The notes under the pieces were generated by a model. It saw nothing but the letters and a program-made list of their open reading frames with translations, did no database searches and was not told the origin of the DNA. From assembly GCA_014155875.1 (NCBI GenBank), contig JACEFZ010005110.1, forward strand, positions 221,285-285,284: DNA of 64,000 bases, written 5' to 3'. Within the stretch, counting starts at the first letter, position 1; every line of letters begins with the position of its first letter. Positions 43,290 to 55,029 of this stretch are shown here, one piece after another. The position numbers and the translations under genes are program-made. This DNA comes from Cepaea nemoralis (Eukaryota; Mollusca; Gastropoda; Stylommatophora; Helicidae).

Positions 43290-43535
43290 TGGTTGGTCAG
43301 TCAGTCAGTCAGTTAGCCAGCCAGCTAGTTAGTTATTCAGCCAGTTAGATAATTAGTCAATCAGTCAGATAGTCAGTGAGTCCATCAGTTAGTTAGGTAA
43401 TCAGTCAATCAGCTTGTCAATTATTTAGTCAGTTAGTCAGTCAGCTAAGTAGTTATTCAGTCACTCAGTCAGACAATCGGCTAGTTAGTTATTCAGTCAA
43501 TCAGCTAGTTAGTTAGTTGGATAGTTAGTTATCTA
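43290..43535 (+). repeat. CAGT/TAGT tetranucleotide repeat
   Basis: Mixed AGTC, AGTT and AGCC units. The TTAG-type units resemble the LINE tails at 48230 and 53163. Confidence 0.9.
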
Positions 43536-43539
43536 TAGG

Positions 43540-44150
43540 GGCATGCCCATAGGTGCTCAGATCCTCCCACAACAAGCATCCGGCGGTCTAGGAGTGTCAG
43601 TTCTGTCTTGTTTGACGAGGCCTCTCGTTCTCCCGATGTGCCTCTCGTGTCTGACCGTGCCAATTCTTATTCCCAAATCTCTAGATGACGTGGCTTCCCG
43701 AACGACCATGATGAAAATCAACATAAAACCCTCTACTTCCAAATCGCATGCGATTGATTGCTAACCCGGTATGCGGGGACTGTGAACCTTGCCCTTGCCA
43801 AGGTCGCCGGCATTAGGATATAACCTAGTCAGGATTGAGCACAGCACATACAGACTGCTTGGGATGAAGTCTGGATTGGTCATGGTTCCTCCGCAGATTA
43901 TACTGATTTATTTTTATTTTCAATCAAACACACCCATCTATTGAATTAACGAATAAAATGTGTATAAGTTTAGTACAACAATCAAGTCAGGGACATCTGA
44001 AGGTTCAGTCAAGCTTTTTGGAGCCAATGTCATCAGAGTATTGCCAGAAGCAACGTTCCGCAGATGTCAGGGCCATGTTTACTGATTAGACCATGGGAAT
44101 AACTGCAGACTGGGCATGATCGAGATTCAGGTAAACATTTGCGAGGGTGA
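43540..44150. other. unrecognised GC-richer then AT-rich stretch
   Basis: A 73-codon frame (43543-43764, plus) has no known domain. TAACCCGGTATGCGGGGAC with CTTGCCCTTGCCAAGG looks like a repeat leader but has no second copy in the window. Confidence 0.3.
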
Positions 44151-44154
44151 GAGT

Positions 44155-44330
44155 ACCATATCGGCTCTGGTGTGAAGGAGTTACGAATGCAAAAGCAAAA
44201 AATCTTATGAGTGTCGGTCGTTCATAAAGCTATGGCAAACTACTGAACGTAAACTTGTCCAGGAATCATAAACAGCCAAAGAATGCTGGCGTTGACTGGG
44301 ACGTCCTGTAAAGGATATGCAACTAACTCT
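44155..44330 (+). mobile_element. SINE A copy 10, head degraded
   Basis: Head TCGGCTCTGGTGTGAAGGAG with an internal deletion; body GGTCGTTCATAAAGCTATGG; tail AAGGATATGCAACTAACTCT. Confidence 0.8.
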
Positions 44331-44332
44331 AT

Positions 44333-44545
44333 GCCGGCTCTGTGGCGAAGTGATTACGGACGCAATTCGTAATCCAACATACCGTGTTTGAAACACAACT
44401 GCGGGCGATTTGGCAGCGGATTGCCTTGCATTGGTTTTTATACAATGGTATGAGTGCTGGTCGTTCAGAAATCAATGACAGACTAATAAAGGTAAACTTG
44501 CCAAGAAATCACAACAAACAAAAAATGCTGGGGTTGACTACGAGA
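44333..44545 (+). mobile_element. SINE A copy 11, 3' truncated
   Basis: Starts exactly GCCGGCTCTGTGGCGAAGTG after copy 10, with A-box TGGCGAAGTGA and B-box-like GTTTGAAACAC; the tail beyond GGGGTTGACTACGA is lost. Confidence 0.88.
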
Positions 44546-44739
44546 GTACCACGCTGCTGTAAAACTCATCTTGCTCAGGGTCAGTGGAAGTGAGAAAAAA
44601 CGATGTTCTCGCGCTGTCGGACGGTACTTCATTCTCAACTGACTCAAACCCAAAGCCCAGAGTGAAATATGGAGTTAACGGATGCAGTTAACAGATTCAG
44701 TTAAGTTATTCAGTTAACAGATTCAGTGAATAACACAAA

Positions 44740-44945
44740 GTGGGTTCGCATCAAACAAAAATGGACGGCGGAAAATGGGAAGTAGGGATGTGTCACAGTT
44801 ATGAATTAAATGTTGTTAATATGGTAGTAGATATGTTCTATTCTAACGCAGTGACAACATTTAGGTGATATATAAGCCCATGGCAGATAGGGGAAAGTCG
44901 CTGAAGACGATTAACCATACCTTGACACCCAGTCAGTCAATTTCA
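44740..44945. mobile_element. MITE-D copy, partial
   Basis: AAGTGGGTTCGCATCAAACA, AGTAGGGATGTGTCACAGTT and GAAGACGATTAACCATACCT match the family body and one end. Confidence 0.65.
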
Positions 44946-45304
44946 TTATGACTCAATAGGCTAACATTTTCCCATCAGACATATACACCTAACACTTCAA
45001 CTCCTTTCGCTTACCGCTGCTTCCCGCGCTATTATCGTTCGCTTGCAACACACATAGGAAAACAATTAACACATGACTGTATTATTAATTGCTTGTTTTG
45101 ATCATTGTTCGCTGCTGTTGATATTCTTACAATAGGAGTACGGGAGACGTATTGTTTGCGTAACATAAGACATAAAGGCAAGAAATGTAATCTCTTACTG
45201 TTGAGGTTGAATTCAAGACAGTATTGTTGTGAAAACAGAAAAGGCAAGCACGCATCGGGTACTGTTGTTTGGAAGTGTAGTACTACGCCTGCATATATTT
45301 CGAA

Positions 45305-45720
45305 GTAGTAGTGGCTCACGCCTGTGAGACCTGGACATTTATTAAACAAGCTGAACAGCGTATAAATGTCTTTGAATAGAAATGTTATAGACGGGTTCTA
45401 AGAATATTTTGGATACAGAAAAGAATAAATGAATCTATACGACAAGAATTGAATATTCATGAAGGTTGGTTACTAAAGACGATAAAACAAAGGAAATTGA
45501 AATATTTTGGTCACTTGAAATGCCATGAAAGTTTGGTGAGAACAGTCAAGGTGGGGTATATGTCCGGGATGAGAAGAAGAGGAAGGCCAAAGAGAAGATG
45601 TGTGCAGTATGTTGCGGATGATCTCCAGATGGGTGTATCGGACGTGGGACATCTTGCTTATGACTGAGAAGTTTTCCGGAAGGTTGTTATAGGAGCGATG
45701 TTCTGCAAAAGACATGCTAC
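45305..45720 (+). pseudogene. LINE reverse transcriptase C-terminal fragment
   Basis: Reads HACETWTFIK-like sequence, RRVLRIF, LKTIKQRKLKYFGHLK and RRRGRPKRR, then DDLQMGVSDVGHLAYD, the classic thumb/tail end of animal LINEs. One stop (45379) and the missing 5' part mark it as a truncated copy. It is the same subfamily as the insert at 22596. Confidence 0.85.
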
Positions 45721-45895
45721 TGAATGAATTAATGAAGGTTGTTATGGGAGCAAGGTTCTGCAAAGGACATACTACTGAAGGATTGAATGAATGAAGGTTG
45801 TTTTGTGAGCGACGTTCTGCAAAGGACAGTTTACTGAACGAATGAATGAAGGGTGTTATGTGAGTGAGGTTCTGCAAGGGACATGCAACTGAATG
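45720..45895 (+). repeat. ~55-60-bp tandem duplication of the LINE end
   Basis: AATGAATGAAGGTTGTTATG and GAGCAAGGTTCTGCAAAGGA repeat about three more times, so the LINE's last ~58 bases were tandemly multiplied. Confidence 0.85.
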
Positions 45896-45897
45896 AA

Positions 45898-46150
45898 TGC
45901 GTAGTGGCTATGTGGCGAAGGTTAACGAATGCAATTCGTAGTCCCGCGTATCGCTTTCGAAACACGGGTGCGAGCGATTTGGAAGCAGACGGTCTTGCGT
46001 TTGATTCCATACAATGGTATGAGTTCCGGTAGTTCGGAAAGTAAAGGCAAACTACTGATCGTAAACTTACCCGGGAATCACAAACAGAAAAACAAATAAA
46101 AAATGCTTGAGTTGGCTGCTACGTCTGTAAAGGAAATGATGAAACTAACT
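45898..46150 (+). mobile_element. SINE A copy 12
   Basis: TGGCTATGTGGCGAAGGTTA, GCAATTCGTAGTCC, B-box-like TTTCGAAACAC, body GTAGTTCGGAAAGTAAAGGC and tail AAGGAAATGATGAAACTAAC. It sits right after the LINE tail repeats. Confidence 0.85.
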
Positions 46151-46950
46151 GTTTTTTTCTTCTAATAAGTGGTATTTGAAGACAAAACGTCTTCATGCTG
46201 CGTTCAACTGTCAGTCATACGATAGGTTATAACTGGGACCCTGCGGTGTTTCTTTTCTGCTTGCGGAAACAGAGATATGTGTTTAGCTTTCTGATTTCAA
46301 AGCGTTTCTGGCATGGCCATCTTTGTTGCTGTTTTTCATGTCTGGTCAGATTCGCGGACTTGTAGAGCCTGGTGTTCCGAGGTGTCATTTGTTCAACAAG
46401 TTATGAGCTATTTGTCAGGATCTTGCAATCAGCAATAATACAGGCTCGTAATACCTCACAGATGTGATAATAAACACTGTCACAGAATGACTTGACGTGA
46501 CACACAGCGAATACAATTCTAACACTTTATTCGCACTTCTCACTCGCCACAAACATTACATGCATCGCGCAATTACAATAGCGATGCCATTACACAATCA
46601 ATATATATATACAATAGATCAATACACAACTTACAATACTCCGTATCAGGCGCACAGTCTTCTACACTCAAACAGGCGTTCTCTCTCTTCGCGTTCACAC
46701 ATACAAGCCATACGAGCATACATTCGAACCGTCCGTCCAGTACCACCGTCCGACGCCGTCTGGCTTCTAACGGCCGTGAGTCCTCGTTAGTCGGGGTTGT
46801 CTCCCTGCGTGTACCACGCGCTGCACCGACTGACCATTCCTGTCACGGCAGAGTTAGTGTCGCTCACAGGCGTACCTGGCGTAATTGCCAGGCGTCGATG
46901 AAGAAGACGTGGCAGAACTGGTGGGGAGATTGGGGAGATTATGACACTAT
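46151..46950. other. unrecognised non-coding stretch
   Basis: No domain or repeat was recognised. A solo LTR was considered because of AATAAACACTGTCACA, but no second copy or clear ends are visible. Confidence 0.35.
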
Positions 46951-46954
46951 TGAT

Positions 46955-47345
46955 GAATGTATATGTAGGTAAGTATAGGGCTATTTTACACAACTTGAAG
47001 GTATGGGGTATATGGTGCTATATAAGCCAAAAGGCTAGGGGATTGACTACATTGCACCGGGTTTTGTCCTATATGGTTCGGTCTCCTTACGCAGGGCGAC
47101 CTGACGAAAGAGTCGCACAAAACACGAACTTCGTAGCTCCAGCGACGACCCCAATTGACACTCAAGCGGGATATGGTTAACATCACGCTGGCCGCATTAA
47201 TTTCCCAAGACATTTTCTGGTACTCTATATAGGCTGGATCGACATGGACGCTAGGGTCAATTTAAAAAAATTGCCTCGTTGAAGATTCGAACCCAAAAGC
47301 ACAAGAATGGCAGGAAAGTTTGAGCTACTACACCACAGCTCTTCT
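46955..47345 (-). mobile_element. SINE C with an inserted Rep-G
   Basis: On the minus strand the head is GAGCTGTGGTGTAGTAGCTC with a good B-box (GGGTTCGAATC). GGCTGGATCGACATGG and GTTAACATCACGCTGGCC on the plus strand match other C copies. Rep-G (47050-47155) lies inside. Confidence 0.7.
47050..47155 (+). repeat. Rep-G dispersed repeat
   Basis: ATTGCACCGGGTTTTGTCCT, ATATGGTTCGGTCTCCTTAC and GTAGCTCCAGCGACGACC match 26685 and, inverted, 47885 and 62530. Confidence 0.7.
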
Positions 47346-47589
47346 CTAATGTAAATATGGAATTAGTGGAAAGATGGCCACATCTCTGGCGCAAGACTGG
47401 CCAAAAATGAAAAGCTAAGACTATTTTGGCTGGCTAAAAATGAGAAACCAAGACTAGTATTTTGGTTTACATAGGCGTCTAGCCGGCATGTGGCCAGGGG
47501 CAACGAATGTTTTTCACAGCTCCGTGGCATCTCGAGAGGAGAGTTAGAAATCAGCTGCGGACGTTCTGTAAGCACGACCGCCTTGGGTT

Positions 47590-47724
47590 GATTTCGATGT
47601 TATGAGAGACGGTCGTTGAGAAAGCAATGCCAAACTGCTGAACTTAAAATTTGCTTAGTATATCACAAACAGCCAGGGAATGTTGGGATTGAGTGCGATG
47701 TCCTGTAAAAGATATGCGTCCAAC
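47590..47724 (+). mobile_element. SINE A copy 13, mainly tail
   Basis: GGTCGTTGAGAAAGCAATGC, CAAACTGCTGAACTTAAAAT and GTCCTGTAAAAGATATGCGT; a weak head is seen near 47516 (CACAGCTCCGTGGCATC). Confidence 0.75.
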
Positions 47725-47759
47725 TTTAACACAGGCTCCTTGGCGACAGGGTAGGGTAT

Positions 47760-48000
47760 TTCCTATCAACAAGAGTGGAGTCTTCGTGGTGAAGTGGTTA
47801 AACCTTCTGCCTTGCGCTTACAGGGAGTGGCTTCCTTCTGGAGCCCGTTACTCGGCTCACGAATACACTTGTCTCGGCGACCCGTGGTAGTCATCGCTGG
47901 AGCTACAGAGTGCTTTGTGCGACACTTTCCGTAGACCGCACGGTGGAAAGGGCCGAGCCATATGGGATAAAACACGGTGCAATGAAGGTGAGCTTCTGGC
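47760..48000 (-). repeat. Rep-G, inverted copy with tRNA-like neighbour
   Basis: GTCATCGCTGGAGCTACAGA and ATGGGATAAAACACGGTGCA are the inverse of 47050-47155. Just before it TCGTGGTGAAGTGGTTAAAC looks like a tRNA A-box head, so Rep-G may itself be a tRNA-derived SINE. Confidence 0.6.
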
Positions 48001-48234
48001 TTTTAAACCCTCTTTAAACTCCTCCATGAACGGATAAGTAAGGCACCCCCTTGCCTCTGCTAGCCTACTGGGCATCCGTGGACAATGTGGAGTTCTAGCC
48101 ACCCGACCAGGGTAACGTGAAATCATAAGAGCAGGCTGAGAACTGAGCTAGAGAGCTGTCGATAGATAGTTTGTTAGCTCTGGTCTCAAGTATGCGACGG
48201 CAGGCAAGGGATCTCTTTAGTTAGCTAGGTAGTC

Positions 48235-48450
48235 GACAGATCATCCTCATTGCACATCGAACCATTCAGTCCATAAGTGCTCGGATCTCCTCCTCGATAA
48301 ATCCCGCAGTGTGTAGCTGCTCACGGCACCAGTTCTGTGTTGGTTTATTAATCTTCTTTGGGTTTCTTGAAAAGTGTTCTTGGTTTGGTACACCTCTAAA
48401 GTATCTCTTTATAGAGAAATGACTGCGGTCATCGACCAGTATGGTCACTG
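48235..48450 (-). pseudogene. 3' end of the RT-RNase H LINE, inverted
   Basis: ATCATCCTCATTGCACATCG and CCAGTTCTGTGTTGGTTTAT are the reverse of the 3' end at ~52990-53160. The adjoining TTAGTTAGCTAGG is the (TTAG) tail, truncated soon after. Confidence 0.85.
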
Positions 48451-48479
48451 CCAAGACGGAAGGCAAAAGCAGACTACTT

Positions 48480-48790
48480 TTACTTACAGTAGGCTAGTAA
48501 ATCATATCTGAAACACAACAAAAATCCATTAATCGTGATCCACAAGGGAAGGTAAATACCCCGGGCAACAGATAACATCAGGGGCAACGAAAAAACAAAA
48601 GCGATTGGAGAACTGAATACGGAAGTTATTTATTGACATCTAATAAAGTGGGTTTACCCGATAAAGTTATGGCAAAGGTAGATATTTGCAAGATGGAAAA
48701 CATAGTGACCAAAAAAAATAAATTTATCAACCGAAGCGAGAAAAAGTGTGTTGTAGTGCTACACAGAATCTATACCTTTGAATGTATGTG
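48480..48790. other. non-coding stretch
   Basis: AT-rich, no element recognised. Confidence 0.35.
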
Positions 48791-48794
48791 AACG

Positions 48795-49200
48795 CGAACA
48801 ATGAGCAGACACGCTGAGAAACTTCTAATGGCAGTGGAAACTTGGTTTCTGAGGAACATGCAAAGAATACCTTGGACAGATAGAAAAACCAAAGAGCAAG
48901 TTTTACAAAAAATAAATGAAAACCGTAAAGTGATCAGAGAAATTAAATGTAGACAGTCAAGATTATTGGGGCAAGTTACGAGTAGAAATAAACTGGAGAA
49001 CTTGGTGACAACTGGTAAAATGGGGGGGGGGGGGGGGGGGGGGGGGGGAGGACAAGGGGAAGGCAGGGAGGTAAATGTCTGGATGGCTCGGCTACTTGTA
49101 TAATCTAGACACAAACACAGAGCTGATCCACGACTCTAGGGATGGTGTGAGATGGCAACGCATGATCTTGCACACTTATCAGCATGGCACATGGTAAGGG
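48795..49200 (+). pseudogene. LINE C-terminal fragment carrying a poly(G) run
   Basis: ETWFLRNMQRIPWTDRKTKE, IKCRQSRLLGQV and KLENLVTTGKM are the tail of an animal LINE polyprotein. At the glycine/arginine segment the DNA becomes 27 G (49022-49048), then continues REVNVWMARLL. The copy at 55030-55430 has the same structure. Confidence 0.85.
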
Positions 49201-49558
49201 TGATACCCGATAATCTCTTGTAATCAAGTGTATATTTCTAACCAAAGAATCTGGTGCTACAGATTGTGTCTGGAATATATCGCATAGTTAGTTCAATGCG
49301 TTCTGCGACTAAACTATTGTTGAGAATTAAATTTAGAAGAATGAAAATGAAGACAAATTGTGGATGGGCAATGCAGATTTATTGAACGTGAAGGCACATT
49401 CAGAACCATCCACATCTTGAGGACATTAACAGAAAGAACGATTACAGTGAGCAGAGATCTATATTTGTGTTTTGTTGACAACACAAAGGTTTGGTGAAAT
49501 ATGAATAAATAATAGAAACTTGGAAAATGTAAACATTGATTTTTTTTTTTTTTTTTTT
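49201..49558. other. non-coding stretch ending in poly(T)
   Basis: No element recognised; a 19-base T run (about 49540-49558) abuts the SINE B copy that follows and could be its A tail in reverse. Confidence 0.4.
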
Positions 49559-49850
49559 GTATGGCGTTCGCTCGCTTTGAACACAAGCGTTGTTCATACA
49601 CGTGCTTACTCTTCTACTGCACTGGACTGATTGTTGCGTGTGGATTAGCTTTCTCTATTACCTGTGTCCCTCTCCATCAGGTGAAGACACTCCGACTTCA
49701 GAGATTCTTGTAATTTATGTCTCCAAGGCAAGGACGAGAAGTCAACATTATAGTCCAATTGACCCGTGTAGGGGCTGAACCCGCTTACTCGACATCAGAA
49801 CGCTGGATGTTTAAGAACGAGAGTTCTTATCCACTCAGCCATGATGGTGA
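49559..49850 (-). mobile_element. SINE B copy
   Basis: GCGTGTGGATTAGCTTTCTC, CCATCAGGTGAAGACACTCC and a head ending TCCACTCAGCCATGATGG; B-box GGTTCAGCCCC on the minus strand. Confidence 0.8.
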
Positions 49851-49861
49851 TGATACATTGT

Positions 49862-50095
49862 TTTGCAAATCATTTTACAGGACATTGCAGTCAACACTAG
49901 CATTTTCCAGCTGCTGTTGATGTCTTGGCAAGTTTTTACGTTCAATAGTTTGCCATTGCTTTCTGAACAACCGGCTCACATACCTCCTTAAGTAACAGTG
50001 CGACGCGATCCGCTGCAGCTGAGTTCCATACTTGGGTATAAGGGATTACGAACAACGTCCTTAACCTCTTCGTCAGGGCGACCGACTGATGATAA
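49862..50095 (-). mobile_element. SINE A copy 14
   Basis: CATTTTACAGGACATTGCAG, CGTTCAATAGTTTGCCATTG and ACCTCTTCGTCAGGGCGACC. It is truncated at the 3' tail and inserted at or near the SINE B head. Confidence 0.75.
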
Positions 50096-50282
50096 ATAAC
50101 TTTATAAATATATATTTAGACAACAACAAGCAGCTATTAGAAACGAATATCAAGCAGAATTTTTTTAAATATCACAATAACCAAAGTGTAAGTTGTGTAC
50201 TGTCACCCGATATATTTAATTTATTAAGCGAAATAATAGTGAGATTCAAACAAGACATGCCATGAGTATCGGTTGGTGGCAA

Positions 50283-50455
50283 TAATGGAGCAACAAGCCT
50301 AATGATGGGAATAATGTAAACGACGAGCCTAATGATGGGAATAATGTAAAAGACAAGTGTTATGAAGGGAATAATGCAAAATACAAGTGTTATGATGGGA
50401 ATAATGTAAACAACAAGAAAAATTATGGGGATAATGTAAACGACAGTTATGACGA
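50283..50455 (+). repeat. 30-bp tandem repeat, ~6 copies
   Basis: Unit GATGGGAATAATGTAAACGA plus CAAGTGTTAT. Confidence 0.9.
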
Positions 50456-53160
50456 AGACATGATTTTGGTTGCGGACCAGGATACCTGGTCCATGCAGAA
50501 TACAATTGGCAAGCCGCTGGAGAAGCTAATTGCCATAAAAATATCAAGCCAGCTAGAGAAGCAAGGTGTTTTCTCACCTACCCTGGGAGGGTTGCGTCCA
50601 AAAAGACTGGACCAATGCAGCAGTTTTGCCCATGATGTCTATGAAGGTTTCCACTCAGGCATTGAAATCTTCGCTGCAGCGACTGATCTTGAGTACCGTT
50701 AGATTTTCTAATGCTTCAGCTACTTGAACTCAAGATAAGTCCGTTCCTCCTTAGTTGGATCGCTGCAATCCTCTTCCAACGGAAAGTAGTTTTTAGACGT
50801 GGCAGTTGGACGTAGGAACCAACAACAATATATCCAGGCCTACTACAGGGATCACCATTATCTCCGATGCTGTTCAACGCCTATACAGTGAGAATCACCA
50901 GCTAGCAGATTACTGGACCTGGGAGGACATTATCATATGCCGACGATGTTTTAGTGTATCGTCAGGGTAAGGATAGAGATCAGGGTGCTGTGGAACTGCA
51001 AACCGAACTCAATCGCATAAGCACTTGGTGTGCTGAAGCTGGGGCAATGGTCAACCCAACAAAGGCAACAGTGATATAGTTCTCTTTGAATAATCATATT
51101 GTCAACACTCCAACACCAACTGTTAATCTGTGTTCAGAGACTGTGGAAAGAACGCAGGTAATGAATTACCTGGGGATATGTTTTGATCGAAGCCTTGCTT
51201 ATAAAGAGCACATAGACCAAGCTGTCATATAGCAGATGACAGACTGGTAGAGTTAATCTGATGAGTTAGTGCATCAGTATATAGAAGTAGAATAATTGGG
51301 AAAATATTGCACACTGTGGCACTTGTAGTAAACAGAGCCACGTCATACTAATACGTGCGATAACAACCCAACGGTAGTTTGGGGCATTCATTCGACAGCC
51401 TTCGTAAACACAAGACACAAGCTTACATTCGTCTACCAGCCGACAGTTAGAAGGATAGCTTGCCGTCAACGGCTTATACAAGGCGATGTAGTTCCACGTC
51501 TTATCAATGGTTCTAGGAGTGGCTGCGCCAAAGCATATACGATAAACTTCAGTAGGTATTCTCCAAACGTAACGACATTAGAACACGCGAGGAGGTTAGG
51601 GCCATGTTAATTGTACCTAGACATCATGACACTACCACTGCAGGTGATATTACGCTCAGTTGCCTAACAGTCCAGCCACTTATGCAGGTATGATTAGTGA
51701 GCTCAGTGCGAGAATGAGAGTAGCATGTGAAAGCCTGAAGACTTGATCGTCCTCATCATTAATGGTCGTTTCCTGATGCTTGCCGACAATAAAGGCGTTG
51801 TCGTTCTCCTCATATGGTGTGACAGAGTTGTTGATGGACTAACGTGAGTTGTGCTGTCCTGTTCGTGTAGGCAGTCATCAGCCAAAATATTCAAACATAA
51901 GCCCATAACAACCAGAAACGTGACACAGGTGATAACAAAGGCCAAGCTGGATTTGTCTGCGATGCGGATGATGGCTGCAGCAAACTGTGAGTAGCGCCAT
52001 CTATGTCTTCTATACGAGGGGCTGGTCATGCCTGTTTTTGAGTATGCAATGGTGATCTTGACTCTCAGCCGTAATCAGACAGAAAGGATGGAAAGGATAC
52101 AGAACGAAGCTATGCGCATTATTCTTGGATGTACAAGAGATACAGCAGGCAGGGCGATGCACTACCTTCTTGATTGTCCAACCATGAGGGACAGAATACA
52201 AATTTGCTAAGTACGTGCCTATCAGAGTCAACGCAAACACACAACATCCACTGCATCGCGAGATTAAGAAGGTAAAGGGTAGCAGGTTAAAAAGAGGAAA
52301 GTCGTTGGTGGGTCAAGCCGAAGACATTCTTCAGCAGGTGTGTTCACTTGAGGACTGGCGAGGAATGGGTACAAGTGCCAACAGATTTCTGTACGTCCTT
52401 TTCAGTTTGCATCCAACTAGACAGAATATGCAGACAAGAAAAATCGGGCTGCGTGGAGGCGAAAGTATAAGCGTTGATTTTCGAGAATTCGTTAGACGGT
52501 GATGCGGTCATCTACACAGATGAGTCGGTCGTCCGACATGTGAGAAGCTCATGGGCCTTCAAGGCGCGGGTCGGAAGGAGAATTGTGTAGGGGTACTCTG
52601 GTGCTTTTGTTGAGACCACAAGTAGCCTGCCTATGGAAGTCATGGCAGCAAGTAAAGCAATAACATGGCTCGAGACACAGACATTCAATAGGGCATGTTT
52701 TCTTAGCGACTCAATGAGCATGCTCAAGAGGTAAGAGATGGGGTGGATCCAAAGAGAATGGTTGCTGTCTCTGGAGCGATCTCGGCTGACAAAGATTAGT
52801 TTCATCTTTGTGCCAGGGCATGCGGGAGTACAAGGAAATTAGCGGGCTGACAAACTCGCAGGTAAGGCTCATGTGGAGGGCGGTAGCGTCATGGACCAGG
52901 CTGACACACTGAATTCTCTACGAGAAGTAAGACTTGTGCGAGAACCAAATGATGACTGCGAATCTACAACCATGGTCAACTGCGAGAACAGCAAATTAAA
53001 AGAGGGGTGGCCAAACAAGAACACTACGCAGGAAGCCAAAGAAGATTGATAAACCAACACAGAACTGGTGTCGTTAGCCGCTACACGCTGCGGGATTTGC
53101 TGAGGAGGGGATCCGAGCACTTATGGACTGAATGGTTCGATGTGCAATGAGGATGATCTG
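50455..53160 (+). mobile_element. LINE with reverse transcriptase and RNase H, broken
   Basis: RT fingers/palm at ~50480-50700 (IGKPLEKLIAIK; LLSPT-like region; GGLRPKR; FAHDVYEGF), LLQGSPLSPMLFNAY near 50840-50880, motif C LSYADDVLVYR at 50930-50960 and NYLGICFD near 51165. A thumb/tail block follows (RMERIQNEAMRIILG at ~52085). An RNase H domain comes last (YTDES near 52515, LSDSMSM near 52705, FVPGHAGVQGN near 52810). RT plus C-terminal RNase H fits I/Jockey-superfamily LINEs. Many stops and frameshifts and a scrambled 51250-51900 region make it inactive. No endonuclease is seen, so it is 5'-truncated. Confidence 0.85.
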
Positions 53161-53162
53161 TT

Positions 53163-53163
53163 G

Positions 53164-53225
<62 letters not shown>

Positions 53226-53301
53226 CAATCAACCAACCAACCAACCAACCAACCAGCCAGCCAGCCAGCCAGCCAGCCAACTAACCAACTAACTAACTAA
53301 T

Positions 53302-53335
<34 letters not shown>
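53163..53335 (+). repeat. (CTAA)n tail of the LINE
   Basis: CTAACTAACTAA grading into CAAC and CAGC units and back. The LINE ends GATGATCTGTTGACTAACTAA; the same junction occurs at 63030-63060 and inverted near 48220. Confidence 0.95.
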
Positions 53336-53337
<2 letters not shown>

Positions 53338-53364
53338 ACCTGGTTACAACATTTAAAAAAAAGT

Positions 53365-53585
53365 TAGTTGTAATCAACCCCGGCATTTATGGACTGTTTG
53401 ACATTTACTAGGCAATGTTATGTTCAATACTATATCTTGCTTTCTGAACTGCCGACGACTGATACAAAGAAATCAACGCAAAACAATTTGCTTCCAAATC
53501 GTTCGCAGCCGATTAGGAATACTCGACTCCGTATGTCGAGGAATTGTGAAAGACGTTTTACTAACCACTAAGGCATAGACCGTTA
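53365..53585 (-). mobile_element. SINE A copy 15, diverged
   Basis: AGTTAGTTGTAATCAACCCC, TTGCTTTCTGAACTGCCGAC, CAAATCGTTCGCAGCCGATT and a head around CTAACCACTAAGGCATAGAC. Confidence 0.7.
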
Positions 53586-53609
53586 CAAGAAATGATAAAC
53601 AGATAGATA

Positions 53610-53652
53610 CGAGGGGGCTTTAAACTAAAACCTTTAATGTGTGAATGTGTGA

Positions 53653-53697
<45 letters not shown>

Positions 53698-54227
53698 TGT
53701 GTCTGTGTGTATGTGTGTCTGTGTCTGTGTGTGTCTGTGGGTCTGTGGGTCTGTGTGTCTGTGTGTCTGTGTGCGCGTGTGCGTGTGTGTGTGCGTGTGT
53801 GTGTGTGTGTCTGTGTGTGTGTATGAATATATTCTGAAAAAGTAAAGAATACATCATTATTTTTCGAGGTAGTCACCACAGCATTCAATGCAAGTCCTCC
53901 AGGGCCGATAAAGTACTTGGATTCCTGTAGAAACCCATTCTTTGGGGTCACTACTCCGTGTGCCTGACCCGGTCGTGAACAGTCTATCACAGAAGTCACG
54001 CTGTTATGAAACTTCCTAACCCCCTCATACACTGGTTGGACTGACAGGCATGCATCGCCATACAGGTCCTTCATTTACCGATGAATTTCTATAGGGTTCA
54101 CCCATTCACTGATTGAAATACGGATAACAGAACGCTGCTCCTCTCTGGTGTATGTCAACAGTGGAACGGCCATCTTTAAACTGTCATTATGACGTCACCG
54201 TGTTCGTTTGCACCGTGATATCATATG
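53610..54227 (-). mobile_element. mariner element with internal deletion and GT expansion
   Basis: The end at 53610 is CGAGGGGGCTTTAAACTAAA next to TA. The minus strand then carries a ~190-bp GT/CT-GT tract (53640-53825) in its 3' UTR, a C-terminal piece (STLSALEDL-like; CIECCGDYLEK) and, after a deletion, N-terminal pieces (KDLYGDACLS; AVPLLTYTREEQRSVIR). Several stops. Same family as 40380-40922, with a different deletion. Confidence 0.85.
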
Positions 54228-54890
54228 CTTAACCCTCTTGACACCATTATCAACAATAATCTTTCTACCTACCGTTTGGTTATTGCGTGGTGGTTTAATT
54301 CCAGATTCTTGCATCCATCGACGAAGTTACCGTTTACTCAAACCCAATGCATGCACTGTTCTTTTTTCGGAATTTGTAATAGTATAAAACTGTTTCCTGC
54401 GATCAGCTTCTTGACAAAAATATGTGTACAATTTCATAGCGATTCTTTGAAGTGTGCAATTTCGCATTAAATCCCATTGAAAAATATTCACACATTTCAA
54501 TGTTAGCGATAAGTGGTAAGATTAAAAAAAAAAAAAACAACAACAACAACATATTAATCAGGTTTCATGAAATAACCCACATTTTGAGACACCTCTGAAC
54601 AGTCCTAGTTTGAACAACGAGGGGAATTGGCATAAGGCCCTTCAAAACACGTACAATATTCAACATTGAGCGCTGATTGTCTGGCTACGCTGTAATACAT
54701 TTAAAATTATGAATTTCATCTCAGACCCGTAAATTATATACCGCATATAAACAAACTTTGAAATCTGCTGTAAAATCTCCAGAACAAAAAATGTTTTTGT
54801 TGGGTGGACATAATGATAAGGTTATATACTAAATCTCATAATTTTCCCTCAGTTGGTTACTGAGATATGGATGTTTATATAAAAAAAAAA
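54228..54890. other. non-coding stretch
   Basis: No element or coding exon recognised. Confidence 0.35.
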
Positions 54891-54894
54891 AAAA

Positions 54895-55022
54895 CCAGAC
54901 TGTAATAGGGAAAGCTAATCCATACGCTAAGGTCAGTCCAGTGCACTCCCCTGTAGACCAAACTACTAGTGGTAGCTGTGCGCGTATGGATTACGCTGAA
55001 GTTCAAACCGAGCGAACAATAA
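54895..55022 (+). mobile_element. SINE B, 3' part only
   Basis: AATAGGGAAAGCTAATCCAT, GGTCAGTCCAGTGCACTCCC and GAAGTTCAAACCGAGCGAAC match the 3' part of the family. Confidence 0.75.
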
Positions 55023-55029
55023 TAATAAA

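Noticed and set aside
45032..45349. 105-codon frame on the minus strand
   Set aside because: Opposite a LINE remnant at its right end; no recognisable domain or exon boundaries.
46441..46940. Solo LTR ending in CTGTCACA
   Set aside because: No matching second end, no duplication and no internal region could be identified.
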